From the NCBI GenBank assembly GCA_900757655.1, contig CAAEOT010000020.1, forward strand, positions 1 through 64,000: DNA of 64,000 bases, in the 5' to 3' direction. The stretch is from an uncultured Oscillospiraceae bacterium. Its GTDB lineage: Bacteria; Bacillota; Clostridia; Oscillospirales; Oscillospiraceae. The stretch's first letter is position 1, and every line of letters begins with the position of its first letter. The notes beneath the pieces were generated by a model. It saw only the letters and a program-made list of their open reading frames with translations. It did not search any database and was not told the origin of the DNA. The position numbers and the translations under genes were made by a program. Shown here one piece after another: positions 42,658 through 52,326 of this stretch.

Positions 42658-45264
42658 TCAGCCCCTCGCTTTCTGCTGCAGCTCAAAGAGCAGGCGCATG
42701 GCCTCGAGCGGCGTGATGGTGTTGAGGTCGATACTGCGCAGCTGCTCGGCAATTTCATCCCCGGCCGCGTCGCCGAGCGTCATCTGCGCAGCATCCTGCG
42801 CCGTGTGTGCGGGGGCGGCGGGCTCCGCCGCGCCGGACTCCAGCTCGCGCAGGTAGGTCTTGGCCTTCGTGATGATCGCGTCGGGCACGCCCGCGAGCTT
42901 GGCGACCTCGATACCGTAGCTGTCATCGGCCGCACCGGCCACGATCTTGCGCAGGAACAGCAGCGTACCGCCCTGCTTCTTGGCCGTGATGTTGTAGTTG
43001 CGCACGCCTGGCAGCGTCTGCTCGAGCGCGGTCAGCTCGTGGTAGTGCGTGGCGAACATGGTCTTGGCGCCGAGGCGGCGGGGGTCGGCGCAGTATTCGA
43101 GCACCGCGCGGGCGATGGCCATGCCGTCGTAGGTGGACGTGCCGCGGCCGATCTCATCGAGGATGAGCAGGCTCTGTGCCGTGGCGTGGCGGAGGATGTT
43201 GGCCATCTCGCTCATCTCGACCATGAACGTGCTCTGCCCGGCGGCCAGGTCGTCGGACGCGCCGATGCGCGTGAACACGCGGTCGACCACGCCGATGACG
43301 GCGCTTTTCGCCGGGACGAACGAGCCCATCTGCGCCATGAGCACGATGAGCGCAGTCTGGCGCATGTACGTAGATTTACCGGCCATGTTCGGCCCGGTCA
43401 CAATGGCGACGCGGTCGTCCGCGTCGTTGAGGAACGTGTCGTTCGGGACAAAGAGATTGTCCTTCTGCGCCTGCTCCACGACGGGGTGGCGCCCCTCGCG
43501 GATGTCGAGTGTGCGCGAGAGGTCGACCTCGGGGCAGACGTAGTGGTTTTTCACCGCCGTCTCTGCCAGCGAGCACAGCGCGTCGAGCCGGGCCACGGCG
43601 TCCGCCGCCGCCTGCACGCGCGCGACCTCGCCCGCAACGAGCTGGCGCACCTCGTTGAAGAGCGAATACTCCAGCTCCGCGATGCGCTCGCGCGCCGTCA
43701 GGAGCGTGTTCTCGAGGTCCTTGAGCTCGCGCGTGAAATAGCGCTCGCTCGAAACCAGCGTCTGCTTGCGGATATAGTCCTCCGGCAGCTCGGTGACGCC
43801 CGCGCTGTTGGGAATGTCGATGTAATAGCCGAAGACCTTGTTGTAGCCGACCTTGAGCTTTTTGGCGCCGGTTCGCTCGCGCTCGCGCTGCTCGAGCTCG
43901 GCGACGGTCTGCGCGCCGTGATCGCGCACGTTGCGCAGGCGGTCGACCTCCTCGCTGTAGCCCGTGCGGAGAATGCCGCCCTCGCGCACGGAAAACGGCG
44001 GCTCGTCACAGATGGCGCGGTCGATGCGCGCGCAGAGGTCAGCGAGCGTGTCCATCTGCGCAATGTCGCGCAGGGCCGCGCTGTGCACGTCTCGGAGCAG
44101 CGCCGTCAGGTTCGGCAGCTGCGCGCAGCACAGGGCCAGCGCGTGCAGGTCGCGCCCGTTGGCCGAGCCGTACACCGCGCGGGAGACGAGGCGCTGCATG
44201 TCACCGATCTCGCGCAGGCAGCGGATCAGCTCGCCGCGCAGAACGTTGTCGCCCACCAGCTCCTCCACCGCGCCGAGGCGGCGGCGGATCTGCACGGGGC
44301 TGAGCAGCGGGCGCTCCACCCATGCGCGCAGCAGGCGGCCGCCCATGGGCGTTTTCGTCTTGTCAAGCACCCAGAGGAGGCTGCCGCGCTTTTCGCCGGA
44401 GCGGAGGTTTTCCGTCAGCTCCAGATTGCGGCGCGTGGTGTAGTCAAGCTCCATGTAATGGTCGTCGCCCAGCAGCTCCAGCCGCCGGATGTGGCCGAGG
44501 TCGCACTTTTGCGTCTCGTGCAGGTAGGCCAGCAGCGCACCCGCCGCGCACACGGCCGCCGGCGCCTCGCCGAGGCCGAGCTCGTCCGTGCTCTGCACAT
44601 CGAACTGCTCGCACACACGCGCGGCCGCCGCCATGTATTCAAACCGGTCGCCGCCCGCCTCGACCAGACTGCCGAGACGCTTGGTGAGGAAGGTGCGGAT
44701 GTCGTCATTTTCCGCCGCCGCGTCGGCGCACACGGCCTCGCGCGGGGCAAAGCGGCCGAGCTCGTTGAGGATGTGGCTCACGGCGTCGGCCGGGTAGTTT
44801 GCGGCGCAGAATTCGCCCGTCGAGAGGTCGCAGAACGCCGTGCCGCCGGACTGCGCGTTGAGGTACACCGCGCAGAGGTAGTTGGATTTGTTCTCCTCGA
44901 GCATGGACGATTCCGTGACCGTGCCGGGCGTGATGATGCGGATGACATCCCGGTCGACCAGCCCCTTGGCCAGCGCGGGATCCTCCAGCTGCTCGCAGAT
45001 GGCCACCTTGTAGCCCTTGGCGATCAGGCGGCCGATGTACGCCTCGGCCGAGTGGTACGGCACGCCGCACATGGGCGTGCGCTCAGCCGGGTCCTCGACA
45101 TTGCGGTCGCGCGTCGTGAGCGTGAGGTCGAGCTCGCGCGCGGCCAGGCGCGCGTCGTCGTCGAACATCTCATAGAAATCGCCCAGCCGGAAAAACAGCA
45201 GGCAATCGGGATTGCGCTGCTTGATCTCATAATATTGCCGCTTCATCGGCGTCAGTTCCGCCAT
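42658..45264 (-). CDS. mutS: DNA mismatch repair protein MutS
   Basis: An 868-residue mismatch-recognition ATPase. The N-terminal mismatch-binding domain has FFRLGDFYEMF, and the ATPase has Walker A TGPNMAGKST near residue 625, Walker B LILDEIGRGT and a following FATHYHEL. It lies 3 bp after miaB on the same strand; mutL is divergent about 1.5 kb upstream. Length is normal. The pair MutS/MutL forms the core mismatch repair system. Confidence 0.97.
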   Translation of the reverse strand: MAELTPMKRQYYEIKQRNPDCLLFFRLGDFYEMFDDDARLAARELDLTLTTRDRNVEDPAERTPMCGVPYHSAEAYIGRLIAKGYKVAICEQLEDPALAKGLVDRDVIRIITPGTVTESSMLEENKSNYLCAVYLNAQSGGTAFCDLSTGEFCAANYPADAVSHILNELGRFAPREAVCADAAAENDDIRTFLTKRLGSLVEAGGDRFEYMAAAARVCEQFDVQSTDELGLGEAPAAVCAAGALLAYLHETQKCDLGHIRRLELLGDDHYMELDYTTRRNLELTENLRSGEKRGSLLWVLDKTKTPMGGRLLRAWVERPLLSPVQIRRRLGAVEELVGDNVLRGELIRCLREIGDMQRLVSRAVYGSANGRDLHALALCCAQLPNLTALLRDVHSAALRDIAQMDTLADLCARIDRAICDEPPFSVREGGILRTGYSEEVDRLRNVRDHGAQTVAELEQRERERTGAKKLKVGYNKVFGYYIDIPNSAGVTELPEDYIRKQTLVSSERYFTRELKDLENTLLTARERIAELEYSLFNEVRQLVAGEVARVQAAADAVARLDALCSLAETAVKNHYVCPEVDLSRTLDIREGRHPVVEQAQKDNLFVPNDTFLNDADDRVAIVTGPNMAGKSTYMRQTALIVLMAQMGSFVPAKSAVIGVVDRVFTRIGASDDLAAGQSTFMVEMSEMANILRHATAQSLLILDEIGRGTSTYDGMAIARAVLEYCADPRRLGAKTMFATHYHELTALEQTLPGVRNYNITAKKQGGTLLFLRKIVAGAADDSYGIEVAKLAGVPDAIITKAKTYLRELESGAAEPAAPAHTAQDAAQMTLGDAAGDEIAEQLRSIDLNTITPLEAMRLLFELQQKARG

Positions 45265-45267
45265 GCG

Positions 45268-46680
45268 TCATACCTCCTCGCCATAGAGCGCCCAGGTGTT
45301 GCTGCCGGTGATCTTCACGTCCACGAACCGCCCGACGAGGGACGCGTCCCCGCGCATGTGCACGAGGCGGCCGCCCTTCGTGCGCGCCGTGAGCGGATGG
45401 TCGCCCCGGCCGTCGGCCCCGTCGACGAGCACGCGCTGCACGCTGCCCTCATAGGCGCGGTGCTTTTCTTCCGAGATGCGGTTGGCCGCCGCGACGAGCG
45501 CGTCAAAGCGCACCTGCTTCTGCGCGCGGGTGTAGGGATCGGGCATCTTCGCCGCCGGGGTGCCGACGCGCGGCGAATAGATGAAGGTAAACATCGCGTC
45601 ATAACGCACGGTCTCGATGAGCGAGAGCGTGTCGTCAAATTCGGCGTCCGTCTCGCCGGGGAAGCCCACGATGATATCCGTCGTAAGCACAAGGTCGGGC
45701 ATGTACTGCCGCGCAAGCGCCACCTGCGCCAGATATTTCTCGCGCGTGTAGCCGCGGTTCATCGCGTGCAGGACGCGGTCGTTGCCGCTCTGCACGGGCA
45801 GGTGCATCTGGTGCGCGCACTTTTCGCACTCGGCCATGGCGCGAAAGAGCTTTTCCGTCGCGTCCTTCGGGTGGCTGCTCATGAAGCGGATGACAAAGTC
45901 GCCCGGGATGGCGTTGATGCGCCGGATGAGGTCGGCAAAGTCCACGTCCTCGTCAAGGTCGCGGCCGTAGGAGTCGACGTTCTGCCCCAGGAGCGTGATG
46001 TCCTTATACCCTGCTGCGACGAGCTCGCGCGCCTCGCGCTCGATCTCCTCCGGGTGGCGGGAGCGCTCGCGCCCACGCACGTACGGCACGATGCAGTAGG
46101 TGCAGAAGTTGTTGCACCCGTACATGATCGACAGCCACGCCTTGACGCTGCCGTCGCGCTGCTGGGGGATGCCCTCGGCCACGCTGCCGTCCGCGGGCGC
46201 GATGGCGAACACGCGCCGGTGCTCGGTGCAGACGGTGTGCAGCAGCTCCGGGAAGCGCCACAGCTCGTGCGGGCCAAAGACGAGGTCGACGATGCGGTAG
46301 GACTTTTTCAGCTTCTCGGCCACGTGCGCCTGCTGCGCCATGCAGCCGCAGACCGCGATGATCTGATTGGGGTTGCGCGCCTTGGTGTGCGTCAGCGCGC
46401 CGACGTTGCCGAACACGCGCGTCTCGGCGTGCTCGCGCACGGCGCACGTGTTCATGACGACGACGTCGGCCGCGAATTCGTCCTGTGTAAAGTCAAAGCC
46501 CATGGCGCGCAGATAGCCGCGCAGCTTTTCGCTGTCGGCCTCGTTTTGCTGGCAGCCATAGGTATCGACCATGGCCAGCGGCTGGCGGCCGCCGGCGGTG
46601 AAGTGTGCGCGCAGCTGCGCGCAGATATCCATCTGGTGCTGGATGTCCGATTCGGGGATCTCCGTTCTCTGATAGCTCAT
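45268..46680 (-). CDS. miaB: tRNA-2-methylthio-N6-dimethylallyladenosine synthase MiaB
   Basis: A 470-residue radical-SAM methylthiotransferase that modifies i6A37 of tRNAs; MiaA, encoded at 49779, makes the i6A. The N-terminal UPF0004 domain has DTYGCQQNEADSE and two more Cys (NTCAV, CGCMAQ); the radical-SAM cluster motif is CNNFCTYC (about residue 190); a TRAM domain ends the protein. The start at 46680 follows AGGAGC; the frame extends far upstream but is antisense to mutL. Confidence 0.97.
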   Translation of the reverse strand: MSYQRTEIPESDIQHQMDICAQLRAHFTAGGRQPLAMVDTYGCQQNEADSEKLRGYLRAMGFDFTQDEFAADVVVMNTCAVREHAETRVFGNVGALTHTKARNPNQIIAVCGCMAQQAHVAEKLKKSYRIVDLVFGPHELWRFPELLHTVCTEHRRVFAIAPADGSVAEGIPQQRDGSVKAWLSIMYGCNNFCTYCIVPYVRGRERSRHPEEIEREARELVAAGYKDITLLGQNVDSYGRDLDEDVDFADLIRRINAIPGDFVIRFMSSHPKDATEKLFRAMAECEKCAHQMHLPVQSGNDRVLHAMNRGYTREKYLAQVALARQYMPDLVLTTDIIVGFPGETDAEFDDTLSLIETVRYDAMFTFIYSPRVGTPAAKMPDPYTRAQKQVRFDALVAAANRISEEKHRAYEGSVQRVLVDGADGRGDHPLTARTKGGRLVHMRGDASLVGRFVDVKITGSNTWALYGEEV

Positions 46681-46735
46681 GCGATGCTCCTGCCTGTCCG
46701 GCTCCGGCCGGATAAAATTTGAAGTGTGATAGAAT

Positions 46736-46764
46736 ATTGTAGCATTTCGCGGTGGAATTTTCAA
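46736..46764 (-). promoter_or_regulatory. Promoter of miaB-mutS
   Basis: On the minus strand TTGAAA (46759-46764), 17 bp and TACAAT (46736-46741). Confidence 0.75.
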
Positions 46765-46775
46765 TGACAATCCTT

Positions 46776-46781
46776 TATAAT
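46776..46781 (+). promoter_or_regulatory. -10 element of mutL
   Basis: A perfect TATAAT 52 bp before mutL with only a weak -35 (TGGAAT). A GC-rich hairpin GGGGCGC/GCGCCCC (about 46789-46805) follows in the leader. Confidence 0.5.
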
Positions 46782-46833
46782 ATACGCGCGGGGCGCTCGC
46801 GCCCCATGGACTGTACTCAAAGGAGGGCAACCC

Positions 46834-48774
46834 ATGCCCGAAATTCAAATTCTCTCTCCGCATCTGGCGGATCTGATCGCCGCGGGCGAGGTCGTGGAGC
46901 GGCCCGCCTCGGTGGTCAAGGAGCTGGTGGAAAACGCATTCGACGCCGGGGCCCGCACCGTGACGGTGGAGCTGCGCGGCGGCGGCGCGACGTATCTGCG
47001 CGTGACGGACGACGGCTGCGGCATGGCGCCGGAGGACGCGGGCATCGCGTTTTTGCGCCACGCAACGAGCAAACTGCACGACGAGCAGGGGCTCGAGGCC
47101 ATCGGCACGATGGGCTTTCGCGGCGAGGCGCTGGCCGCGATCAGCGCCGTGTCGCACATCACGCTCACGACGCGCCGGCGCGGCGCCGCGTCCGGCACGC
47201 ACATGACGCTTGACGCGGGCGACATTCAGGACATGTACGAGACCGGCTGCCCCGAGGGCACGACGATGATCGTGCGCGACCTGTTTTTCAACACGCCCGC
47301 CCGGCGCAAATTCCTGAAGTCCGACCGCGCGGAGGGCGCGGCCTGTGCCGCCGCCGCGCTGCGGTGCGCGCTCGGCCGGCCGGATGTGTCCGTGCGCTGC
47401 ATCCGCGACGGGGAGGAGGTCTTCTTCTCCCCCGGCGACAACAAGCTCGACAGCTGCGTCTACAGCCTGCTCGGGCGCGACCTCGCCATGAGCCTGCTGC
47501 CCTGCGCCGGTGAGGCCGACGGCGTGCGCGTGCACGGCTTCCTCTCCTCGCCCGCCGCCGGGCGCGGCAGCCGCGCGCAGCAGTATTTCTTCTGCAACGG
47601 CCGATGGATCAGATCCGCCGCGCTGCAGGCCGCGCTCGAGCAGGCCTACCGCAACACGCTGCTCGTGGGGCGCTTCCCCGCGTGCGTGCTGTATATCGAG
47701 CTCAGCTGTGCGGCCGTGGACGTCAACGTCCACCCGGCCAAGACCGAGGTAAAGTTCACGCACGAGCGCGCGGTGTTTGACGCCGTGTATTACGGTGCGC
47801 GCGCCGCGCTCGAGGCGGAAAAAGCGCCCGTGACCACGCTGTCGAAAACGGCGGCCAAACCGGAGCCCGCGCCGAAGGCAGACCCGTTCGTGCCGTCGGC
47901 GCCGAAAGCGGCCCCGGCACAGCGCCCGTCTGCACCCTCAGCCGCAGCGCCGGCGTTCGCGCCCGCGCGCACCTACGCCCCCGCCGCCCCGGCGGAGGAG
48001 GCGGTCGCGTTCCGCTCGCCGACGGCGTCGGCCTTCGCCGCGCCGCGCGTGGCCCCGCCGCCGGTGTTTGTGACACCCGCGCGCCCCATACCGAGCGCCC
48101 CGCCGGTGCCCGAGCCGATCGTGCCGGTCGCACGGCCCGTGCAGACCGCCATCGAGCCGGAGCCGGTCATCCCCTCCCCGCTCGAGTGCGCCGCGCCCCC
48201 GGCCGAGCCGCCCGCCCGCCTGATCGGCGAGGCGATGCACACGTACATCCTCGTTGAGAAGGGCGAGACGCTCATCCTCATCGACAAGCACGCGGCGCAC
48301 GAGCGCATCAACTTTGACCGCCTGCGGCAGAGCCCTGCCGACATCCCGTCGCAGACGCTGCTCGAGCCGCTGCCCTTCACGCCGGACGCGAGTGATGCCG
48401 ACGTGCTGCAGCAGTACGGCGACGTGCTCGCGGAGCTCGGCTTCACGCTCGAGCCGTTCGGCCGCAACGACTACATCCTCCGCGGCGTGCCCGCCCAGCT
48501 CGACGCGGCGGATGCGCTGCCCGCGCTCGAGGAGATCTGCACGCAGCTGCGCCACGGCGCACGCATGGATGCACAGTCCGTGCGCGACGAAGTGCTCAAG
48601 ACCGTGGCGTGCAAGGCGGCCATCAAGGCCGGCTGGCAGACCGAGCCCGAGGAGCTGCTGCGTCTGGCAGACGCGGTGTGCGCCGGCGAGGTGAAGTACT
48701 GCCCGCACGGCCGCCCCGTCGCCGTGACGCTCACGCGCCGGGAGCTGGACAAGCTCTTCAAGCGCATTGTTTAA
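46834..48774 (+). CDS. mutL: DNA mismatch repair protein MutL
   Basis: A 646-residue GHKL ATPase linking MutS to downstream repair steps. Motifs ENAFDAGA, TDDGCGM, and GFRGEAL are intact in the N-terminal half; the C-terminal dimerisation domain carries the endonuclease-type DKHAAHERI segment. A long Pro/Ala-rich linker (about 335-450) joins the halves. The start follows AAAGGAGG. It is divergent from miaB-mutS and ends before the convergent degV gene. Confidence 0.96.
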   Translation: MPEIQILSPHLADLIAAGEVVERPASVVKELVENAFDAGARTVTVELRGGGATYLRVTDDGCGMAPEDAGIAFLRHATSKLHDEQGLEAIGTMGFRGEALAAISAVSHITLTTRRRGAASGTHMTLDAGDIQDMYETGCPEGTTMIVRDLFFNTPARRKFLKSDRAEGAACAAAALRCALGRPDVSVRCIRDGEEVFFSPGDNKLDSCVYSLLGRDLAMSLLPCAGEADGVRVHGFLSSPAAGRGSRAQQYFFCNGRWIRSAALQAALEQAYRNTLLVGRFPACVLYIELSCAAVDVNVHPAKTEVKFTHERAVFDAVYYGARAALEAEKAPVTTLSKTAAKPEPAPKADPFVPSAPKAAPAQRPSAPSAAAPAFAPARTYAPAAPAEEAVAFRSPTASAFAAPRVAPPPVFVTPARPIPSAPPVPEPIVPVARPVQTAIEPEPVIPSPLECAAPPAEPPARLIGEAMHTYILVEKGETLILIDKHAAHERINFDRLRQSPADIPSQTLLEPLPFTPDASDADVLQQYGDVLAELGFTLEPFGRNDYILRGVPAQLDAADALPALEEICTQLRHGARMDAQSVRDEVLKTVACKAAIKAGWQTEPEELLRLADAVCAGEVKYCPHGRPVAVTLTRRELDKLFKRIV

Positions 48775-48809
48775 AAAGACTACAGGGAGCGCCGGAACGC
48801 GCTCCCTGT
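48773..48809 (-). terminator. Terminator of the degV gene
   Basis: An 11-bp stem ACAGGGAGCGC / GCGCTCCCTGT followed on the minus strand by AGTCTTTTTAA. Confidence 0.75.
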
Positions 48810-48827
48810 CAGACTGTACAACTTGGT

Positions 48828-49670
48828 TTACTTGTGGTAGTACAAAATGCCCATGCAGCCGGGGCCGCAGTGGTTCGACACCGTGCAGCCGGCCTGCGTG
48901 TGGTACACTTCCTCAAACGGCTGGCACGCGCGCACGACGCGCTCGAGCTCTTTCCACGTGGCCTCGTCAATGCCGGAGTCGGTAATAAAGATGCGGTGGC
49001 AGTCAATGTCGTCGCGGCCCTTGAGCCGATCCTCGATGTACTGCACGTAGCACTTTTCGAGCTTGCCGCGGTACTTGCGGCCGACGCCCATCTTCCCGTC
49101 CTTGACCTCGATGCACGGCTTGAGGTGCAGGAGATTGGCGCTCATGGCCACGAGCGCCGAGCAGCGGCCGCCGCGCACGAGATAATCGAGCGTGTCGAGC
49201 ACGAAACTGACATCGAGCTTCTCGCGCTTTTTCTCCAGCGTTGCCGCGATGTCGGCCGCGTCCATGCCCTGCTCGGCCATCTCGGCCGCGTCAAGCACCA
49301 GGTGACCGATGCCGGTCGAGAGGTTGCGCGCATCCACGGGGTAGACGTTCGTAAACTCCTTAGCCGCGATGCAGGCGTTCTGGTAGCAGCCGGACATATC
49401 GCTCGAGATCGTGAAGTGGATCACGGCATCATATTCCTTCCGGTACTCGGCGAAGTACGCCAGATAGTCCGACACGTTCACCGCCGCGGTCTTGCAGAGC
49501 TTGCCGGTGGCGTTGGCGTAATCGTAGAGCTCCTGCGGGTGCACGTCAATGCCGTCGCGCAGGGTCTCCTCGCCGCGGATGATGTACAGCGGCGTGATGC
49601 CGATGTGATAGCGCTCGATCAGCTCAGGCGAGAGATCACACGTGCTGTCGGCAGAAATTTTGATCTTCAT
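48828..49670 (-). CDS. DegV family fatty-acid-binding protein
   Basis: A 280-residue DegV/FakB-type protein. The N-terminal fold has DSTCDLSPEL, and the fatty-acid-site region has TISSDMSGCYQNA. FakB proteins present fatty acids to the FakA kinase for use in phospholipids; no fakA is in the window. The start follows AAGGTG. It lies convergent to mutL and divergent from miaA. Confidence 0.9.
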   Translation of the reverse strand: MKIKISADSTCDLSPELIERYHIGITPLYIIRGEETLRDGIDVHPQELYDYANATGKLCKTAAVNVSDYLAYFAEYRKEYDAVIHFTISSDMSGCYQNACIAAKEFTNVYPVDARNLSTGIGHLVLDAAEMAEQGMDAADIAATLEKKREKLDVSFVLDTLDYLVRGGRCSALVAMSANLLHLKPCIEVKDGKMGVGRKYRGKLEKCYVQYIEDRLKGRDDIDCHRIFITDSGIDEATWKELERVVRACQPFEEVYHTQAGCTVSNHCGPGCMGILYYHK

Positions 49671-49706
49671 GGGTTCACCTTCCTGAAAACTGGGGAATGT
49701 GCTTTC

Positions 49707-49734
49707 ATTCTAACACATTTCTAATACTTTTCAA
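49707..49734 (-). promoter_or_regulatory. Promoter of the degV gene
   Basis: On the minus strand TTGAAA (49729-49734), 16 bp and TAGAAT (49707-49712). Confidence 0.7.
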
Positions 49735-49778
49735 CATAATCTTTCTGAATTCTCCCCCACGGAAAGGAGACTGTCACG

Positions 49779-50723
49779 ATGCAGCCAAAACTTGTCGTCA
49801 TTACCGGCCCGACCGCCTCGGGCAAGACCGCGCTCGGCGTGGCGCTCGCGCAGCGGCTGGGCGGCGAGGTCGTCTCGGCCGACTCGATGCAGATCTACCG
49901 CGGCATGGACATCGGCACGGCCAAGCCCACGCCGGAAGAGATGCAGGGCGTGCCGCACCACATGATCGACATCGCCGACCCTGCGGAAAACTACTCCGTC
50001 TCGCGCTACGCTAAGGAGGCGGCCGCCTGCGTGGATGACATCCTCGCGCGCGGGAAACTGCCGATCGTCGTCGGCGGCACGGGGCTGTATATCGACTCGC
50101 TCATCGCCGGGCGCACCTTTGCCGACGGTACGGCCGATACCGCGCTGCGGCAGGAGCTGAGCGAGCGCTACGACGAGATCGGCGGCGAGGGCCTGCTCGG
50201 CGAGCTGCGCAAGTTCGACCCCGAGCGGGCGGCCAAGCTCCACCCTGCGGACAAAAAGCGCATCGTGCGCGCCATGGAGGTCTACATCCTCACGGGCAGA
50301 ACCATCACGCAGCACGATGCCGAGACCCGCGCCGTGCCGCCGCGGTACGACGCGGCGAAAATCGCGCTCGATTTCGCCGTCCGGCAGGATCTCTACGACC
50401 GCATCGACCGGCGCGTAGACATCATGGTGCAGCAGGGCCTGTTTGACGAGGTGCGCGCGCTGCTGGCCGCCGGCGTGCCGGCTGACTGCACGGCCATGCA
50501 GGCCATCGGCTATAAGGAGGCCGTCGCCGCCGTACAGGGCAAAGCCGCACCGCAGGACGCTGTGGCCGCCATTCAGCTCGCCTCCCGGCGCTATGCCAAG
50601 CGCCAGCTCACGTGGCTGCGGCGGGATCAAGACCTGTTCTGGCTCCGGCACGAAAAAACGCCGGTCATGGACCGGGCGTGCCGCCTTTCGACGCAATTCT
50701 TATCCGCCCGCGGTATAGAATAG
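49779..50723 (+). CDS. miaA: tRNA dimethylallyltransferase MiaA
   Basis: A 314-residue enzyme adding dimethylallyl to A37 of tRNAs reading U-starting codons, including the tRNA-Leu(TAA) of this window. It has the P-loop GPTASGKT (about 9-16), DSMQIYRGMDIGTAK and the late GYKEA region. The start follows AAAGGAG. hfq follows 125 bp later with its own promoter, the miaA-hfq order seen in many bacteria. Length is normal. Confidence 0.97.
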   Translation: MQPKLVVITGPTASGKTALGVALAQRLGGEVVSADSMQIYRGMDIGTAKPTPEEMQGVPHHMIDIADPAENYSVSRYAKEAAACVDDILARGKLPIVVGGTGLYIDSLIAGRTFADGTADTALRQELSERYDEIGGEGLLGELRKFDPERAAKLHPADKKRIVRAMEVYILTGRTITQHDAETRAVPPRYDAAKIALDFAVRQDLYDRIDRRVDIMVQQGLFDEVRALLAAGVPADCTAMQAIGYKEAVAAVQGKAAPQDAVAAIQLASRRYAKRQLTWLRRDQDLFWLRHEKTPVMDRACRLSTQFLSARGIE

Positions 50724-50781
50724 GGGCCTGTACGAATCCGGTGGAAGCTGCTATTTCTACCGGATTTGTATAAATTCACTA

Positions 50782-50810
50782 TTTCACGGAGCGGCAGATT
50801 GTGCTATGAT
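50782..50810 (+). promoter_or_regulatory. Promoter of hfq
   Basis: TTTCAC (50782-50787), 17 bp and TATGAT (50805-50810). An imperfect hairpin AATCCGGTGG/CTACCGGATT (about 50736-50767) between miaA and this promoter lacks a T-run. Confidence 0.65.
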
Positions 50811-50848
50811 GAATGAATGTACCCGCTCCGGCCAAAGGAGCGGCGATC

Positions 50849-51076
50849 ATGCAAAAGACACAGAACCTTCAGGACGCATTCCTCAATTACATCCGGCGGG
50901 AAAAGATCCCCGTGACCCTGTTTCTCATGAACGGGTTCCAGCTGCGCGGTGTTGTGCGCAGCTTTGACAGCTTCGTCGTGCTCATCGACGCCGACGGCCG
51001 GCAGCAGATGATCTACAAGCACGCGATCTCGACGGTCGCCCCGGCGCGGCCGGTCTCACTCGAGCTGCAGGGCTGA
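50849..51076 (+). CDS. hfq: RNA chaperone Hfq
   Basis: A 75-residue Sm-like protein forming a hexameric ring that binds RNA. The Sm1 motif [15 protein letters not shown] and the Sm2 motif YKHAIST are present, with the QDAFLNYIR start. The start at 50849 follows AAAGGAGC; the open frame begins 12 codons earlier at a position without a binding site. It has its own promoter and is followed by the division cluster. Confidence 0.97.
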   Translation: MQKTQNLQDAFLNYIRREKIPVTLFLMNGFQLRGVVRSFDSFVVLIDADGRQQMIYKHAISTVAPARPVSLELQG

Positions 51077-51109
51077 TCTCCCCGCCGCCCGCCGAAAGGA
51101 GGGCCGGAT

Positions 51110-52309
51110 TTGAAGAAAACAAATACTTTCACGAACATCGCCATGTTCGTGCTCTTTGCGGCCATGCTCGTGTATCTGGGCGTGTATCTATTCCGCTCGA
51201 CGCAGCAATCCTACGCCACCGCCCCGGCGGTGCTCGTGACCGTCAGCGAGAGCGGGCAAGCCAGCGGCATCGTCGTGCGCGAGGAGCAGGTCATCGCCTC
51301 GGACAAGGAGTTTCTGTCCCTGTCCGTGGACGACGGCAAGGAGGTCGCGCGCGGCGGCGAGCTCGCCATCGGCGTGGACTCCAAGGCCGCGCTCGACAGC
51401 GCCAGCCGCGCCCGCGAGCTGAAAAAAGAGATCGCCTACGTCTCGAGCCTGCTCTCACGCGCGGGCAGCGCCTCCGGCGCATCGGATCTGGACAGCGATG
51501 TGCACAGCGCCATCCTGCAGCTCAATGCCGCCGTCTCCGCCGGCAGCACCTCGGAGCTGGATGACATCTGCATGAATCTCAGTTCCCTGCTCTTCGGCTC
51601 CACGACCGGCACCGTCTCGCAGGGCGACCTTGACGCGCTCAACGCCGAACTGCACCAGCTCGAAAACGCGGGCGCCGGCCGCGGCAGCATCACGGCCCCG
51701 GCCGCCGGCCTGTTCACGTCCACGATCGACGGATATGAATCGCTCACGCCGGACATGCTTGAAAACCTCACGCCCGACGGCGTGGACGCGCTCGAACGCA
51801 CCGCGCCCACCACGACCGCCAGCGCCATCGGCAAGCTCGTCACGGCGAAAAAGTGGTACTTTGCCTCCGTCATGAACAAGGCCGACGCCGACCGTCTGAA
51901 TCTGGGCAGCAGCGCCGCGCTCGATTTTCCGCAGCACTACACCGGCACCGTCTCGGCGACCGTGCTCAGCAAGAGCGAGCCGGACAGCGACGGCAAGGTC
52001 GCCGTTGTGTTCGCGTGCAACGCCGCACTGGCCGACACGCTGGCCATGCGCAAGGCGACGGCCGACGTGGTCTACAGCGAGCACACCGGCCTGCGCGTCC
52101 CGCTCAAGGCCGTGCATATGGATGACGACGGGCAGTCCTACGTCTACGTCGTCACGGCGGCACAGCTGGAGAAAAAACCGATCGAGATCATCTATCAGAC
52201 CGACGACTACTGTCTCGTCGCCCAGAGCGCGGAGAGCAACGCCCTGCGCGCCGGCAACGAGATCGTTGTCACCGGAAAGGGCCTGTCCGATGGACAGGTC
52301 GTGAAATAA
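51110..52309 (+). CDS. HlyD-like membrane fusion/adaptor protein
   Basis: A 399-residue protein with a short N-terminal tail, one transmembrane helix (about 8-30) and a large extracellular part. This contains a lipoyl/HlyD-like beta domain split by a helical hairpin (about 95-190) and a C-terminal beta-barrel that resembles RND-type adaptors. No partner ATPase or permease is near. The start is TTG at 51110 behind AAAGGAGGG. It lies between hfq and yggS-sepF-divIVA, with a 17-bp gap to yggS, so a role in envelope or division is plausible but unproven. Confidence 0.75.
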   Translation: MKKTNTFTNIAMFVLFAAMLVYLGVYLFRSTQQSYATAPAVLVTVSESGQASGIVVREEQVIASDKEFLSLSVDDGKEVARGGELAIGVDSKAALDSASRARELKKEIAYVSSLLSRAGSASGASDLDSDVHSAILQLNAAVSAGSTSELDDICMNLSSLLFGSTTGTVSQGDLDALNAELHQLENAGAGRGSITAPAAGLFTSTIDGYESLTPDMLENLTPDGVDALERTAPTTTASAIGKLVTAKKWYFASVMNKADADRLNLGSSAALDFPQHYTGTVSATVLSKSEPDSDGKVAVVFACNAALADTLAMRKATADVVYSEHTGLRVPLKAVHMDDDGQSYVYVVTAAQLEKKPIEIIYQTDDYCLVAQSAESNALRAGNEIVVTGKGLSDGQVVK

Positions 52310-52326
52310 GGAGGCACCACCCAACT

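Noticed and set aside
42499..46722. Open frame of 1407 codons on the plus strand
   Set aside because: It is antisense to mutS and miaB, both certain genes. Its product is a low-complexity Arg/Ala/His/Asp-rich string without domains; high GC removes stop codons.
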